Source: Saprospiraceae bacterium
GTDB taxonomy: Bacteria; Bacteroidota; Bacteroidia; Chitinophagales; Saprospiraceae
DNA length: 64,000 bases
Assembly (NCBI GenBank): GCA_016714895.1
Contig: JADKBV010000001.1
Coordinates: 682,001-746,000 of the forward strand
Direction: 5' to 3'
This document shows, one piece after another, positions 55,564-63,478 of this stretch. The notes beneath the pieces are model-generated. The model did no database searches and was not told the origin of the DNA. It saw only the letters and a list, made by a program, of their open reading frames with translations. The position numbers were made by a program, and so were the translations under genes. Numbering within the stretch: position 1 is the stretch's first letter; each line of letters starts with the position of its first letter.

Positions 55564-55656
55564 GCCGGATAATTAAATAGTCCCGACAACATGGAATGTA
55601 ACAGAGTGATACTAAATCACTCTTTAAGGATGGAACCGGATAGCCCTTTGTCCGGC
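55564..55656. other. structured element beside tRNA-Glu
   Basis: Outer arms GCCGGA/TCCGGC (55564-55569 and 55651-55656) enclose an AGAGTGAT/ATCACTCT hairpin with a 5-nt loop (55603-55623). It could be a small RNA, a degenerate tRNA or integration debris. No known RNA family is recognised. Confidence 0.4.
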
Positions 55657-55667
55657 TTAATTTATTC

Positions 55668-55705
55668 CAAAAAAAAAAGAGTCTCCAAAATAAATTGAAG
55701 ACTCT
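55668..55705 (-). terminator. rho-independent terminator of tRNA-Glu
   Basis: AGAGTCT/AGACTCT stem (55678-55684 and 55699-55705) followed by a T-run on the minus strand (complement of the A-run at about 55668-55677). Confidence 0.85.
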
Positions 55706-55713
55706 GATTTTTG

Positions 55714-55785
55714 TAGCCCGTAGGGGAATCGAACCCCTCCTACCAGGATGAAAACCTGGCGTCCTAACCGATAAACGAACGGGCC
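55714..55785 (-). tRNA. tRNA-Glu (TTC)
   Basis: 72-nt tRNA on the minus strand. Acceptor GGCCCGT pairs with ACGGGCT, the anticodon arm is CCAGG-TTTTCAT-CCTGG with anticodon TTC, and the T-arm is GGGG-TTCGATT-CCCC. CCA is not encoded. The anticodon reads GAA/GAG. The 3' end is duplicated downstream. Confidence 0.95.
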
Positions 55786-55933
55786 TTTTTTGAAAAGCGA
55801 TGCAAAGATATAGCTATTTATATTAATAGGAAAACTTTTTTCAATAAAATTTTAAAAAATTTTAAATCCAAAAAGAATTCACCTTACACATCATTTTTTT
55901 TATCCGGAACATACAGATTGTTGGCTGAATGTT

Positions 55934-55941
55934 TATTTTTG
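55934..55941 (+). promoter_or_regulatory. -7 promoter element of glgA
   Basis: TATTTTTG, about 30 bp upstream of the ATG. Spacing to the nearest TTG is too short for a -33 box. Confidence 0.38.
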
Positions 55942-55971
55942 GATTTTATTTGAATAATCTGAAACATATAT

Positions 55972-57402
55972 ATGAAAGTTTTATTTGCCAGTGCTGAGTG
56001 TTATCCCGTCGCCAAAGTAGGTGGTCTTGCCGATGTCGTGGGCTCCCTTCCGAAATACCTACAAAAAACAGGGATCGATACCCATGTTGTCATTCCCGGT
56101 TATATTATGCCCTGGTTTGAAGGAAAACTCTATCGTGTAGTCCACTATGGTCATTACAACACACCATACGAAACCGTACATTTTGAGGTTCGCCACTACA
56201 TCGAGGACCTTCTGGGATTTCCTTTTTACACCATATATATTCCCGGAAAATTTGACAGGTACGGTGTATATGCGGACAAAAACGTCTATTATTTTCAGGA
56301 TGAAATCGAACGATATATCGCCTTTCAAAGATGTTTACTGATGTGGATGCGTGACGATGCAACAGCCAGACCGGATATTCTGCACTGTCACGACCACCAT
56401 ACCGGATTGATGCCTTTTATGAAACAGTACGCTTACGAATTTGAATCTATCAAATATATTCCTACCGTTTTTACCATCCACAACGAAAGGTATCAAGGCG
56501 CATTTTCATGGTCAAAATCACATCTTCTTCCTCATTATGACAACTGGAAAACCGGCCTTCTTGACTGGAATCAAACCATCAATCCTCTTGCATCTGCGGT
56601 TCGTATTGCCTACAAAGTGACAACCGTAAGTCCTAATTACATGAACGAACTCATGTACAATTCTTTTGGATTGGAATCTTTATTTCAAAGTGAATGGTGG
56701 AAATGTACCGGTATTCTTAATGGAATAGACAATGAAACCTGGGATCCGGCCACCGATCCGATGCTCGAACATCATTACGATGGTGATACTATCGCTTTTA
56801 AAAGAAAAAACAAGGTAGCTCTTTGCAAAAAAGCCAATCTCAATCCCGATCTCCCTCTCTACGGATTTATCGGCAGGTTAGTGTATGAAAAAGGAGCCGA
56901 CCAACTACCGGGACTGATTCATAACTGGCTTGCCAATCACCGGAATGCCAACTTCATATTTTTAGGAACAGGAGAGAAAAGTATTGAAAATGAATTGTTA
57001 CATCTGGCTTATACCTATCCGGAAAACGTAGCTAGTATGCTGGCTTATGACGAACCTTTGGCACACCAGATTTATGCGGGAGCAGATTATCTTTTGATGC
57101 CGTCCAGGGTAGAACCTTGCGGACTGAACCAAATGTTTGCCATGAGGTACGGTACCATTCCCATCGTCAGGACGACCGGAGGATTAAAAGACAGTGTGCG
57201 GGATTTATCAGAAGAAAATGGTGTCGGCATACGATTTGACCATCTGAATTTGCAAGATATGAGTCACGCCCTGTTCAGATCGTATAAAGTATACGAACAA
57301 AATGATTATAAAAACGCCATTGCTGAACGTGCCATGTCTCTTGACTTTTCATGGGATGTTTCTGCGGAAAGATATAAAGAAATTTATGCCTCTCTTTTAT
57401 AA
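55972..57402 (+). CDS. glgA: glycogen synthase
   Basis: A 476-aa GT5-family glucosyltransferase that extends glycogen with ADP-glucose. N-terminal AECYPVAKVGGLADVVGSLPK contains the KxGGL substrate motif. The C-terminal GT-B domain has FIGRLVYEKGADQL and PSRVEPCGLNQMFAMRYGTI with the conserved glutamate; RTTGGLKDSV follows. Length is normal. It is not clustered with glgB/glgC here. A 10-bp inverted repeat lies downstream. Confidence 0.95.
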   Translation: MKVLFASAECYPVAKVGGLADVVGSLPKYLQKTGIDTHVVIPGYIMPWFEGKLYRVVHYGHYNTPYETVHFEVRHYIEDLLGFPFYTIYIPGKFDRYGVYADKNVYYFQDEIERYIAFQRCLLMWMRDDATARPDILHCHDHHTGLMPFMKQYAYEFESIKYIPTVFTIHNERYQGAFSWSKSHLLPHYDNWKTGLLDWNQTINPLASAVRIAYKVTTVSPNYMNELMYNSFGLESLFQSEWWKCTGILNGIDNETWDPATDPMLEHHYDGDTIAFKRKNKVALCKKANLNPDLPLYGFIGRLVYEKGADQLPGLIHNWLANHRNANFIFLGTGEKSIENELLHLAYTYPENVASMLAYDEPLAHQIYAGADYLLMPSRVEPCGLNQMFAMRYGTIPIVRTTGGLKDSVRDLSEENGVGIRFDHLNLQDMSHALFRSYKVYEQNDYKNAIAERAMSLDFSWDVSAERYKEIYASLL

Positions 57403-57725
57403 TATATTGATGGTTATTTCTCCGATCTTTGGTTGATAAAAAATGTTTACTATTGGGCATTTTACAAAGATCGGGTGTGCGATAAATCACAAATATGAAG
57501 ATTTATTTTCGTTTTAAAGCCATAGATGAGGCTTCTTAAAGCTTTTCGAAAAAGATTTTTATCCCTAAGGCCAACGAACCACTTAAGAGAGTTTAAACCT
57601 ATCTATTGGTCAGGTCATTAAAACTTCTCAGGCTATTTTAATGTTTTTATCAGATTTTAAAAACTATAAAAATAACAACTGTGGCTGGCATCTTTGCATT
57701 ACCTTTTAAAAAATTAATCGGTTTA
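57403..57725. other. gene-free convergent region with a 10-bp inverted repeat
   Basis: CCGATCTTTG (57422-57431) and CAAAGATCGG (57465-57474) are perfect inverted arms with a 33-nt gap. No gene; the rest is A/T-rich. The arms are far apart for a simple terminator. Confidence 0.5.
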
Positions 57726-59051
57726 TTATACTTCTGATTTTGCAAAATTTTGCATAAATTCTCTTACGGCACTATAAGAAACCGTATGAGACTCAAAATG
57801 TGTAATTGCGGCAACAACCGTATCATCATCAGCATGCAGGCTGGTCAATATATTCATCAGGTGCATCTTCATGTGGCCTTTTTGTATCCCGGTAGTGACC
57901 AATGATTTTACAGCACTGAAATTTTGCGCCAAACCCACACTTGCAATGATACGCATTAATTCTTCAGCACCCGGATTGCCTAATATTTCCAAAGATTTTT
58001 TGGCTAAGGGATGCAGTGATGTCAAACCACCCACTGTTCCGATAGCTAATGGCACATCCAACCAGAAGTGAAACATGTCATCTTCCAGCGAACAACTACT
58101 CAATCCTCTGTATTGACCGTCCCTTGCAGCGTAGGCATGACCGGCAGCTTCCACTGCTCTGAAATCGTTGCCGGTTGCCAATATGACAGCATCGATACCA
58201 TTATAAATTCCTTTGTTGTGTGTCGTGGCCCGATATACGTCGTGTTTTGCAATTTTGATGGCAAGGCAAAACTTCTCAGCCAAAACATGAGCCATCATAC
58301 CATTGGCAAACTGGCCCAGGTTTTCTACAGGAGTACTGACTTCTGCCCGCACCAAACATTCCGGTGTATAATTAGACAATATTGACATAATGATGTCAAC
58401 ATCTTTTTTTTCGTCCGGCAATTCGCTATGGTCGACAAAATAATTTTCGATGATGTCGGCAAACTTTTCCAGGATGGTATTAATAAAATTGGCTCCCATC
58501 GAATCGCATGTCAAAAAATGCACCCGACACTGAAAAAGGTTTTTTTCGCAAAAAGAGAAGTCCAGAAATTCAATTTTTTGAATGCCTCCACCTCTTTTTT
58601 TCATATTTTCTTCCAGGTAAGAAACGCCTTCCATTAGTTTTTGAACTATATCAAGCACAAAATCCTGAAGTTGGTCGTAGGTACCATTCCACATAAAATG
58701 TACGTGTCCTACTTTGGTCACACCCAGGATGGTAGTAAAAAAACCACCTCTGTCTGCCCAGTATTTTGCTGCTGAAGCGGCGGCGGCGACCACTGAACTT
58801 TCTTCAATAACCATGGGGACAGCGTAAGTTTTGCCGTCAATGACAAAATTAGGGGCAATACCATAAGGTAGTACAAAATTAGAAATGGTATTTTCACTAA
58901 AATTTTCAATCAGTTTTTGTTTTTCTTTTTCAGGATGCCAAAATTCCTCAAACACCGAATCGTTATTGTCCTTCAGGAAATATTTCTGCAACCATTCTAT
59001 TTTCTGATGTTTATCCAATTTGGAAAAACCATTGATCAATTTTTCGTCCAT
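57726..59051 (-). CDS. mvaA: hydroxymethylglutaryl-CoA reductase, class II
   Basis: A 441-aa reductase of the mevalonate pathway. Catalytic residues appear in motifs EESSVVAAAASAAK (Glu), DSMGANFINTI, HNKGIYNGIDAV (Lys), GTVGGLTSLH and KGHMKMH (His). The short bacterial form without a membrane anchor fits class II. It makes mevalonate from HMG-CoA. It directly precedes the fni gene (2-bp gap), so both supply isoprenoids. Many Bacteroidota use the MEP pathway, so the mevalonate enzymes are worth noting. Confidence 0.92.
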   Translation of the reverse strand: MDEKLINGFSKLDKHQKIEWLQKYFLKDNNDSVFEEFWHPEKEKQKLIENFSENTISNFVLPYGIAPNFVIDGKTYAVPMVIEESSVVAAAASAAKYWADRGGFFTTILGVTKVGHVHFMWNGTYDQLQDFVLDIVQKLMEGVSYLEENMKKRGGGIQKIEFLDFSFCEKNLFQCRVHFLTCDSMGANFINTILEKFADIIENYFVDHSELPDEKKDVDIIMSILSNYTPECLVRAEVSTPVENLGQFANGMMAHVLAEKFCLAIKIAKHDVYRATTHNKGIYNGIDAVILATGNDFRAVEAAGHAYAARDGQYRGLSSCSLEDDMFHFWLDVPLAIGTVGGLTSLHPLAKKSLEILGNPGAEELMRIIASVGLAQNFSAVKSLVTTGIQKGHMKMHLMNILTSLHADDDTVVAAITHFESHTVSYSAVREFMQNFAKSEV

Positions 59052-59053
59052 GT

Positions 59054-60100
59054 TTACTCTTTAATACGCAAAAATGTTTTGGCCATATGATACCCTTCTT
59101 TTTGTTGACTCACATATGCCTGTAAATCTTCATAATAACCCATGGCATGTTTCAAAAATCCGGAAGCATGTGCGTACAATGCCGGAAATTTTGATTGTTG
59201 TGTCAGATAAAATCCGTCCAGAAAATCTCTTACACCACCGGAAATAATAACCTGACGACATTGAATTGTTTGCTGATGATTTTCAAACAACCCATTGGTA
59301 AAACCAACCATTTCTTCGGCTGTGTGCCCTACCCTTGTCAACGGCTCCAATGCATGAGCCATTCCTTCCCGGGTACGCAAAATTTCCAACAGCGCAAAGT
59401 TGGTTCCTCCTCCTGCTGCAAAATCTACTGCTGCCAACGGCAGAGACATTAAAGCTAAAAGACTTTGAGGGCCCATACCCTGACCAACTTCTTTGACGAT
59501 GATTTTCGAACCATCGATTATATCAAGCAGAGCAGTCAAAGCTTCTAAAGGACTTTTGAAATACCGGTCACCTTCAGGTTGTATAAACTCCTGCATGGGA
59601 TTGATGTGTACGATCAAACCATCTGCCTCGAGTTTGTCCAACAAATCAAAAATCAGACCTGTAGTATTACTTTCTAATAGCTGGATAATTTGCGCAATCC
59701 CCAGATTGGCATATAAAGGTCGGTCTCCCAAATATTTTCTAACCTGAAAGTCCTTAAGATGGCTGTCATCTGTCAGTAATTGGCGGCAAGAACCAAGTCC
59801 CATCCCAAGACTAAATTCTTTGCAAGCCATGGCAAGATTTTTATTGATCAGCCCTGCTTTTTCAGTTCCACCTGTCATACTGGAAATCCAAAGAGGAAGA
59901 TCAAAATCAACACCAAGAAATTTTGAATTTTCAACCTTTTTTTCATCAGGATGACCCGATAACACCGGTTCATAATAAAACCGGTTGTCCAGACTTCCGT
60001 GGCCCACTTTAGATTTGAACGCAAGCTCTATATGGTCCTTCTTCCTTTCCGTTGCGGTGGGATCAAAGTCTGTGTAATCCTGATTTTGAAATTGAGACAT
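59054..60100 (-). CDS. fni: type 2 isopentenyl-diphosphate delta-isomerase
   Basis: A 348-aa FMN- and NADPH-dependent isomerase (IDI-2) interconverting IPP and DMAPP. Characteristic segments: DFDLPLWISSMTGGTEKAG near the start, LGMGLGSCRQLL, LDIIDGSKIIVKEVGQGM and VDFAAGGGTNFALLE for FMN binding. Length normal. It is 2 bp upstream of mvaA in the direction of transcription, forming a mevalonate/isoprenoid operon whose remaining genes are outside the window. A -7 promoter element lies about 50 bp upstream. Confidence 0.93.
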   Translation of the reverse strand: MSQFQNQDYTDFDPTATERKKDHIELAFKSKVGHGSLDNRFYYEPVLSGHPDEKKVENSKFLGVDFDLPLWISSMTGGTEKAGLINKNLAMACKEFSLGMGLGSCRQLLTDDSHLKDFQVRKYLGDRPLYANLGIAQIIQLLESNTTGLIFDLLDKLEADGLIVHINPMQEFIQPEGDRYFKSPLEALTALLDIIDGSKIIVKEVGQGMGPQSLLALMSLPLAAVDFAAGGGTNFALLEILRTREGMAHALEPLTRVGHTAEEMVGFTNGLFENHQQTIQCRQVIISGGVRDFLDGFYLTQQSKFPALYAHASGFLKHAMGYYEDLQAYVSQQKEGYHMAKTFLRIKE

Positions 60101-60149
60101 ATTTACGAACTGCTTATTGTGTTGTAAGTTTGAAATTGCCGAATTGGGG

Positions 60150-60157
60150 CAAAGATA
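60150..60157 (-). promoter_or_regulatory. -7 promoter element of fni-mvaA
   Basis: TATCTTTG on the minus strand, 49 bp upstream of the fni ATG. No clear -33 TTG at standard spacing. Confidence 0.45.
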
Positions 60158-60457
60158 ATCATATTTCCAAACCGGAGATGCTGAAAACCGTATTCAACTT
60201 GTTTTATTACCGGATATCAGGTAGAAAACGTGGTAAAAATGACATCAGATTTCAGTTTGAATATATCAGGACATTTACAAGGGTAGAATGTTCATGGTAA
60301 AATCTGAATTATGATTAAATTTTGTATTTTGGAATAAAATTTGTAACGCATAACAAGAGATGATGTATTAATTTTTTCAGAAATATCAGATAAGGGTATC
60401 GATACTTTTTTTTATAAAAAAAATCGGTAAATAAAAATGATAGGTGTGAAAATTAAT

Positions 60458-60465
60458 TAAATTTG
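60458..60465 (+). promoter_or_regulatory. -7 promoter element of TPR gene
   Basis: TAAATTTG fits TAnnTTTG and is followed by CACATC; leader would be about 170 nt. No -33 TTG seen. Confidence 0.4.
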
Positions 60466-60642
60466 CACATCATTATCTATCCCATCAGGTTTTTCCAACA
60501 TATTTGCGACAACTGACATGTTATTTTGATCCATTTGTGTCAAACCCGGTCAGTTTTTATACTTTATTGTGAACCATGACTTTTCGAATGGTTTCATAAA
60601 GATGAGTATCAATTTGATTTTATAACCCTTAATTTTCCTAAG

Positions 60643-61776
60643 GTGGAAAACAAAAAACCCGCACTTTTAATTTGCTTTTTTTTTCTTTTTCTTTCATTTT
60701 CCGGTAACGGTCAGAATGAAGCTAACGAACATTTTGCCAAAGCTATCGAGTGTGTTAATAAAAAAGACTTTGCCGGAGCTATACTTTGGTATGACAAAAC
60801 TATTACCATTAAGAATGACTTTGTTTCGGCATATTACAACAGGGCCAATATTCATTTGCACATTGGTAATGCCCAAAAAGCACTTCAGGATTTCCAAACA
60901 TGTATTTCTTTGGATTCAGGCTTTCACAAAGCTTATCTTGGGTTAGGAAATGTTTATTTCAGCAAACAGTCATATGACGAAGCCATATCATATTACTCAA
61001 AAGTGACAGAAAAGGATCCTGTTAATGAAAAAGCATGGAATAATATGGGAATCGCTTTGATGAAAACAGAAAAATATCCGGAAGCTATTGTTTCTTTTGA
61101 AAAAGCGATCAGTTGCGGAACCAAAGGTGCTCAGGTTTTTTACAACAAAGCGGTTTGTCATTTAAAAAACAAAGACACTTTTTCTGCTATTTCCGGATTT
61201 ACCTCTGCTTATTCAGAAGACAACAAATATACCAAAAGTATCATTGAAAGGGCCAAATGTTACCTGAGTTTGCAAAAATATAGTGAAGCGCTGCAGGATT
61301 TGAATCAGTATATCAGGCTCCACCCCAACGAAGCAGAACCTTATCATCTGAGGGCGATATCAAAAATACAATTACAGGATATAAATAGTGCTGTATCTGA
61401 TCTGAGCATATGCCTGGACATTCAACCTGATCATCCGGGTGCATTACAAAACCATGCCATGGTCCAATACCAACTGAAAAATTATCCCAAAGCACAAGTA
61501 TTATACTCAAAAATACTGACTATCGAAGGCAATAATCAGGCACACACCTACATGCAAAGAGGATTATGTTATCTTGCATTGGATGATTACAAAAATGCTT
61601 TGAGAGATTTTGATGACGCTATACACCATGATCCGAAATTAGCAGAAGCTTACTTCAACCGGGCCAATGTTCATAAAAAACTGGAACAGGATAAAAAAGC
61701 GTGTAATGATTTACAAATGGCAATCCAAAACGGCTACCGACAAGGTCTCGCGTACGAAAACATCTTGTGTGACTGA
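60643..61776 (+). CDS. secreted TPR-repeat protein
   Basis: A 377-aa protein starting with GTG (MENKKPALLICFFFLFLSFSG), a signal peptide. Ten or so tetratricopeptide repeats follow, for example SAYYNRANIHLHIGNAQKAL, EKAWNNMGIALMKTEKYPEA and EAYFNRANVHKKLEQDKKAC. TPRs bind peptides or proteins; no catalytic domain is present. It probably acts in the periplasm as a scaffold or assembly factor. It converges with the YceI gene. Confidence 0.85.
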   Translation: MENKKPALLICFFFLFLSFSGNGQNEANEHFAKAIECVNKKDFAGAILWYDKTITIKNDFVSAYYNRANIHLHIGNAQKALQDFQTCISLDSGFHKAYLGLGNVYFSKQSYDEAISYYSKVTEKDPVNEKAWNNMGIALMKTEKYPEAIVSFEKAISCGTKGAQVFYNKAVCHLKNKDTFSAISGFTSAYSEDNKYTKSIIERAKCYLSLQKYSEALQDLNQYIRLHPNEAEPYHLRAISKIQLQDINSAVSDLSICLDIQPDHPGALQNHAMVQYQLKNYPKAQVLYSKILTIEGNNQAHTYMQRGLCYLALDDYKNALRDFDDAIHHDPKLAEAYFNRANVHKKLEQDKKACNDLQMAIQNGYRQGLAYENILCD

Positions 61777-61785
61777 TCCAAAAAA

Positions 61786-62337
61786 TTATTTTAATGGCTC
61801 GAGGTTAGCGTTTACTTTGACATTTACAATTTTGGCAATATTATCTTTGACCAAAGAAGGAATGGCGATGTTATAATCAGCTACAGCTATTGAAAAATTT
61901 GAAGAAGCTATAATTTTCCCGTCTTTTACTTCAAGAACCACATCAACCGTATGAGGTTTGGTGACACCGTGCACGGTCAGTTGACCTGAGGCTTTCACAT
62001 TGTGTTTACCGTTTTTAGTACGATCAATTTTTTCGGCACCGTTTAGTTTACCTTTAAAGGTTGCTTTAGGAAATTTGGTACTTTCCATATAGTTTTCGTT
62101 AAAATGTTCCTGCATCAGCGCTTTTTCAAACTGAAAACCTTTGACCAAAACGGCAAATTCCACATTTCCGGAAGCCATATCCGCGACACAAGTTCCTGAC
62201 TTGTTGACAGCTTCAATATTTTCCATCGGTGTTTTACTTTCGAAAGTGATTACGGCTGTTTTGGTAAAATATTTTTGAGAAAAAGCGATATTGAGAACAC
62301 AAAAGAATCCCAATAAAACGGGAAATACACGTTTCAT
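61786..62337 (-). CDS. YceI-family lipid-binding periplasmic protein
   Basis: A 183-aa protein starting MKRVFPVLLGFFCVLNIAFS (signal peptide). YceI-domain features: FTKTAVITFESKTPMENIEA, YMESTKFPKATFKGKLNG, KHNVKASGQLTVHGVTKP and NIAIPSLVKDNIAKIVNV. The lipocalin-like barrel binds isoprenoid or fatty chains. The start at 62337 is preferred; 62382 lacks a signal peptide. It is last of a three-gene minus-strand group with the OB-fold and cytochrome genes (26 and 124 bp apart). Confidence 0.88.
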   Translation of the reverse strand: MKRVFPVLLGFFCVLNIAFSQKYFTKTAVITFESKTPMENIEAVNKSGTCVADMASGNVEFAVLVKGFQFEKALMQEHFNENYMESTKFPKATFKGKLNGAEKIDRTKNGKHNVKASGQLTVHGVTKPHTVDVVLEVKDGKIIASSNFSIAVADYNIAIPSLVKDNIAKIVNVKVNANLEPLK

Positions 62338-62363
62338 AATACTATATTTTAATAGATGATAAA

Positions 62364-62756
62364 TTATTGAATAATGATACACCTTGACAAGACGACGTCG
62401 AGGAGTTTTCCGGTACAGATACCTTTAATTTTAACAATATCTTTAACTTTTACAGAAGAAATATCTTCAGGATGTTCGAATTCACACTGAACTCCGACCA
62501 TATCATTGCCGCTTTCCAAAATGATTCCGGAGTCGGTAATTTCTTTGACTTCTCCTTTGATTTCTATGGTTTTGTCCAGATATTTGAGTTCCGCAGCAGC
62601 TTCGTCAGCTTCAAATTCTGCCACGAGTTGAGCGGATTCAAGAACAACATCAGATTTTTGGTCTTCCATGGCAGATTTAGGTTTTGTGTACATGTAATAT
62701 CCTACAGCAGCACCTATGACACCTATCAAACCGATCAATAATAACCACTTTTTCAT
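62364..62756 (-). CDS. membrane-anchored OB-fold (tRNA_anti-like) protein
   Basis: A 130-aa protein with an N-terminal transmembrane helix (MKKWLLLIGLIGVIGAAVGY). The C-terminal ~70 residues (LDKTIEIKGEVKEITDSGII, then a Cys-containing strand VQCEFEHPEDISSVKV, then IKGICTGKLLDVVLSRC) form an OB-fold resembling tRNA_anti-like domains in Bacteroidota. No nucleic-acid function is implied, since it faces the periplasm. It is followed by YceI and preceded by a cytochrome, a common cluster in the phylum. Confidence 0.72.
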   Translation of the reverse strand: MKKWLLLIGLIGVIGAAVGYYMYTKPKSAMEDQKSDVVLESAQLVAEFEADEAAAELKYLDKTIEIKGEVKEITDSGIILESGNDMVGVQCEFEHPEDISSVKVKDIVKIKGICTGKLLDVVLSRCIIIQ

Positions 62757-62880
62757 TTGAATTTTTTATTTTAATGGAAATATAGTAAAATTGATTTTCC
62801 TGAGAAAACCTGATATCACACAATTTAAAGGTACCTTACATGTACCTTACACATACAAATCAAACTACATATATTGTTTG

Positions 62881-63249
62881 TCAGTTATTAGGAGCGCCGT
62901 CATTAATCCATTTTTCTATTTTTTGGATATCACAAGCCGAAAGTTTTGCTCCCCCCTGCGGCATTGCAGAATATCCTGCATCGTGACGAACAGAACCTAA
63001 AAATTTTCCATTGTCAACATAAACTTTTACCTGATTATAGGATTCAAGGCTTATTGCCCCTAAGAAATCAACATCATTGTGACAAACATCACAATAATTT
63101 ACAATAATCGGTGCGATGTCTTTTGTATAAGCTACTGAGTCCGCATCACAATTTGTTTTGTACAATTCCTCTTCCACATCATAATAACAAGAAAAAAAAT
63201 TGCCTGAAACAAACAAAACCAAAAGGGTGTAAAAAATTTGTTTTGACAT
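62881..63249 (-). CDS. small cytochrome-c-like lipoprotein
   Basis: A 122-aa protein with a lipoprotein signal (MSKQIFYTLLVLFVSGNFFSC, Cys21). CDVCH at residues 53-57 is the single haem-c site; the later MPQGG around residue 96 supplies a possible axial Met. The rest follows the small monohaem c-type pattern. It would carry electrons at the outer side of the inner membrane or the outer membrane. Start at 63249 chosen for the lipobox; the frame to 63324 has no signal. Leads the YceI group. Confidence 0.82.
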   Translation of the reverse strand: MSKQIFYTLLVLFVSGNFFSCYYDVEEELYKTNCDADSVAYTKDIAPIIVNYCDVCHNDVDFLGAISLESYNQVKVYVDNGKFLGSVRHDAGYSAMPQGGAKLSACDIQKIEKWINDGAPNN

Positions 63250-63282
63250 AAAATATAAAGTGTTCTGATAAAAAGTATAACG

Positions 63283-63290
63283 CAAATGTA
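63283..63290 (-). promoter_or_regulatory. -7 promoter element of cytochrome gene
   Basis: TACATTTG on the minus strand, about 33 bp upstream of the ATG. No -33 TTG at standard spacing. Confidence 0.42.
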
Positions 63291-63424
63291 CGATTGTTGT
63301 TTTATAATTACCGTATTTGGACACTCAATCTGAAATTTTCCAAACCGAAACGGGTAAAACATCCCGGGACAACGGCGTTCTGTGGTCTTAACGACCAAAT
63401 TAATGGTTAAAATGATGCCCGGGA

Positions 63425-63455
63425 TTGTATCTGTTGGATGTAAAATGTATCTTTG
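63425..63455 (+). promoter_or_regulatory. promoter of fabI
   Basis: TTG at 63425-63427 and TATCTTTG at 63448-63455, spacer 20 bp, an excellent match to the Bacteroidota -33/-7 promoter. The ATG lies 23 bp downstream. Confidence 0.65.
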
Positions 63456-63478
63456 CCGCGTTTATCAAATCAGAAATC

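Larger units (their letters stand above)
55264..55713. other. gene-free region with duplicated tRNA end
   Basis: Holds the cargo promoter (55360-55367), an A/T-rich stretch, a structured element (55564-55656) and the tRNA terminator (55668-55705). A direct 18-bp repeat links 55547-55564 with the tRNA 3' end at 55703-55720. Confidence 0.45.
55547..55720. repeat. 18-bp direct repeat containing the tRNA-Glu 3' end
   Basis: TCTGATTTTTGTAGCCCG occurs at 55547-55564 and again at 55703-55720, 156 bp apart. The second copy includes the last seven nucleotides of tRNA-Glu, as expected for an att-type duplication. The interval has no gene. Confidence 0.7.
60101..60642. other. gene-free divergent region
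   Basis: Promoter elements for both flanking genes (60150-60157 minus, 60458-60465 plus). The centre is A/T-rich with no gene. Confidence 0.42.
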
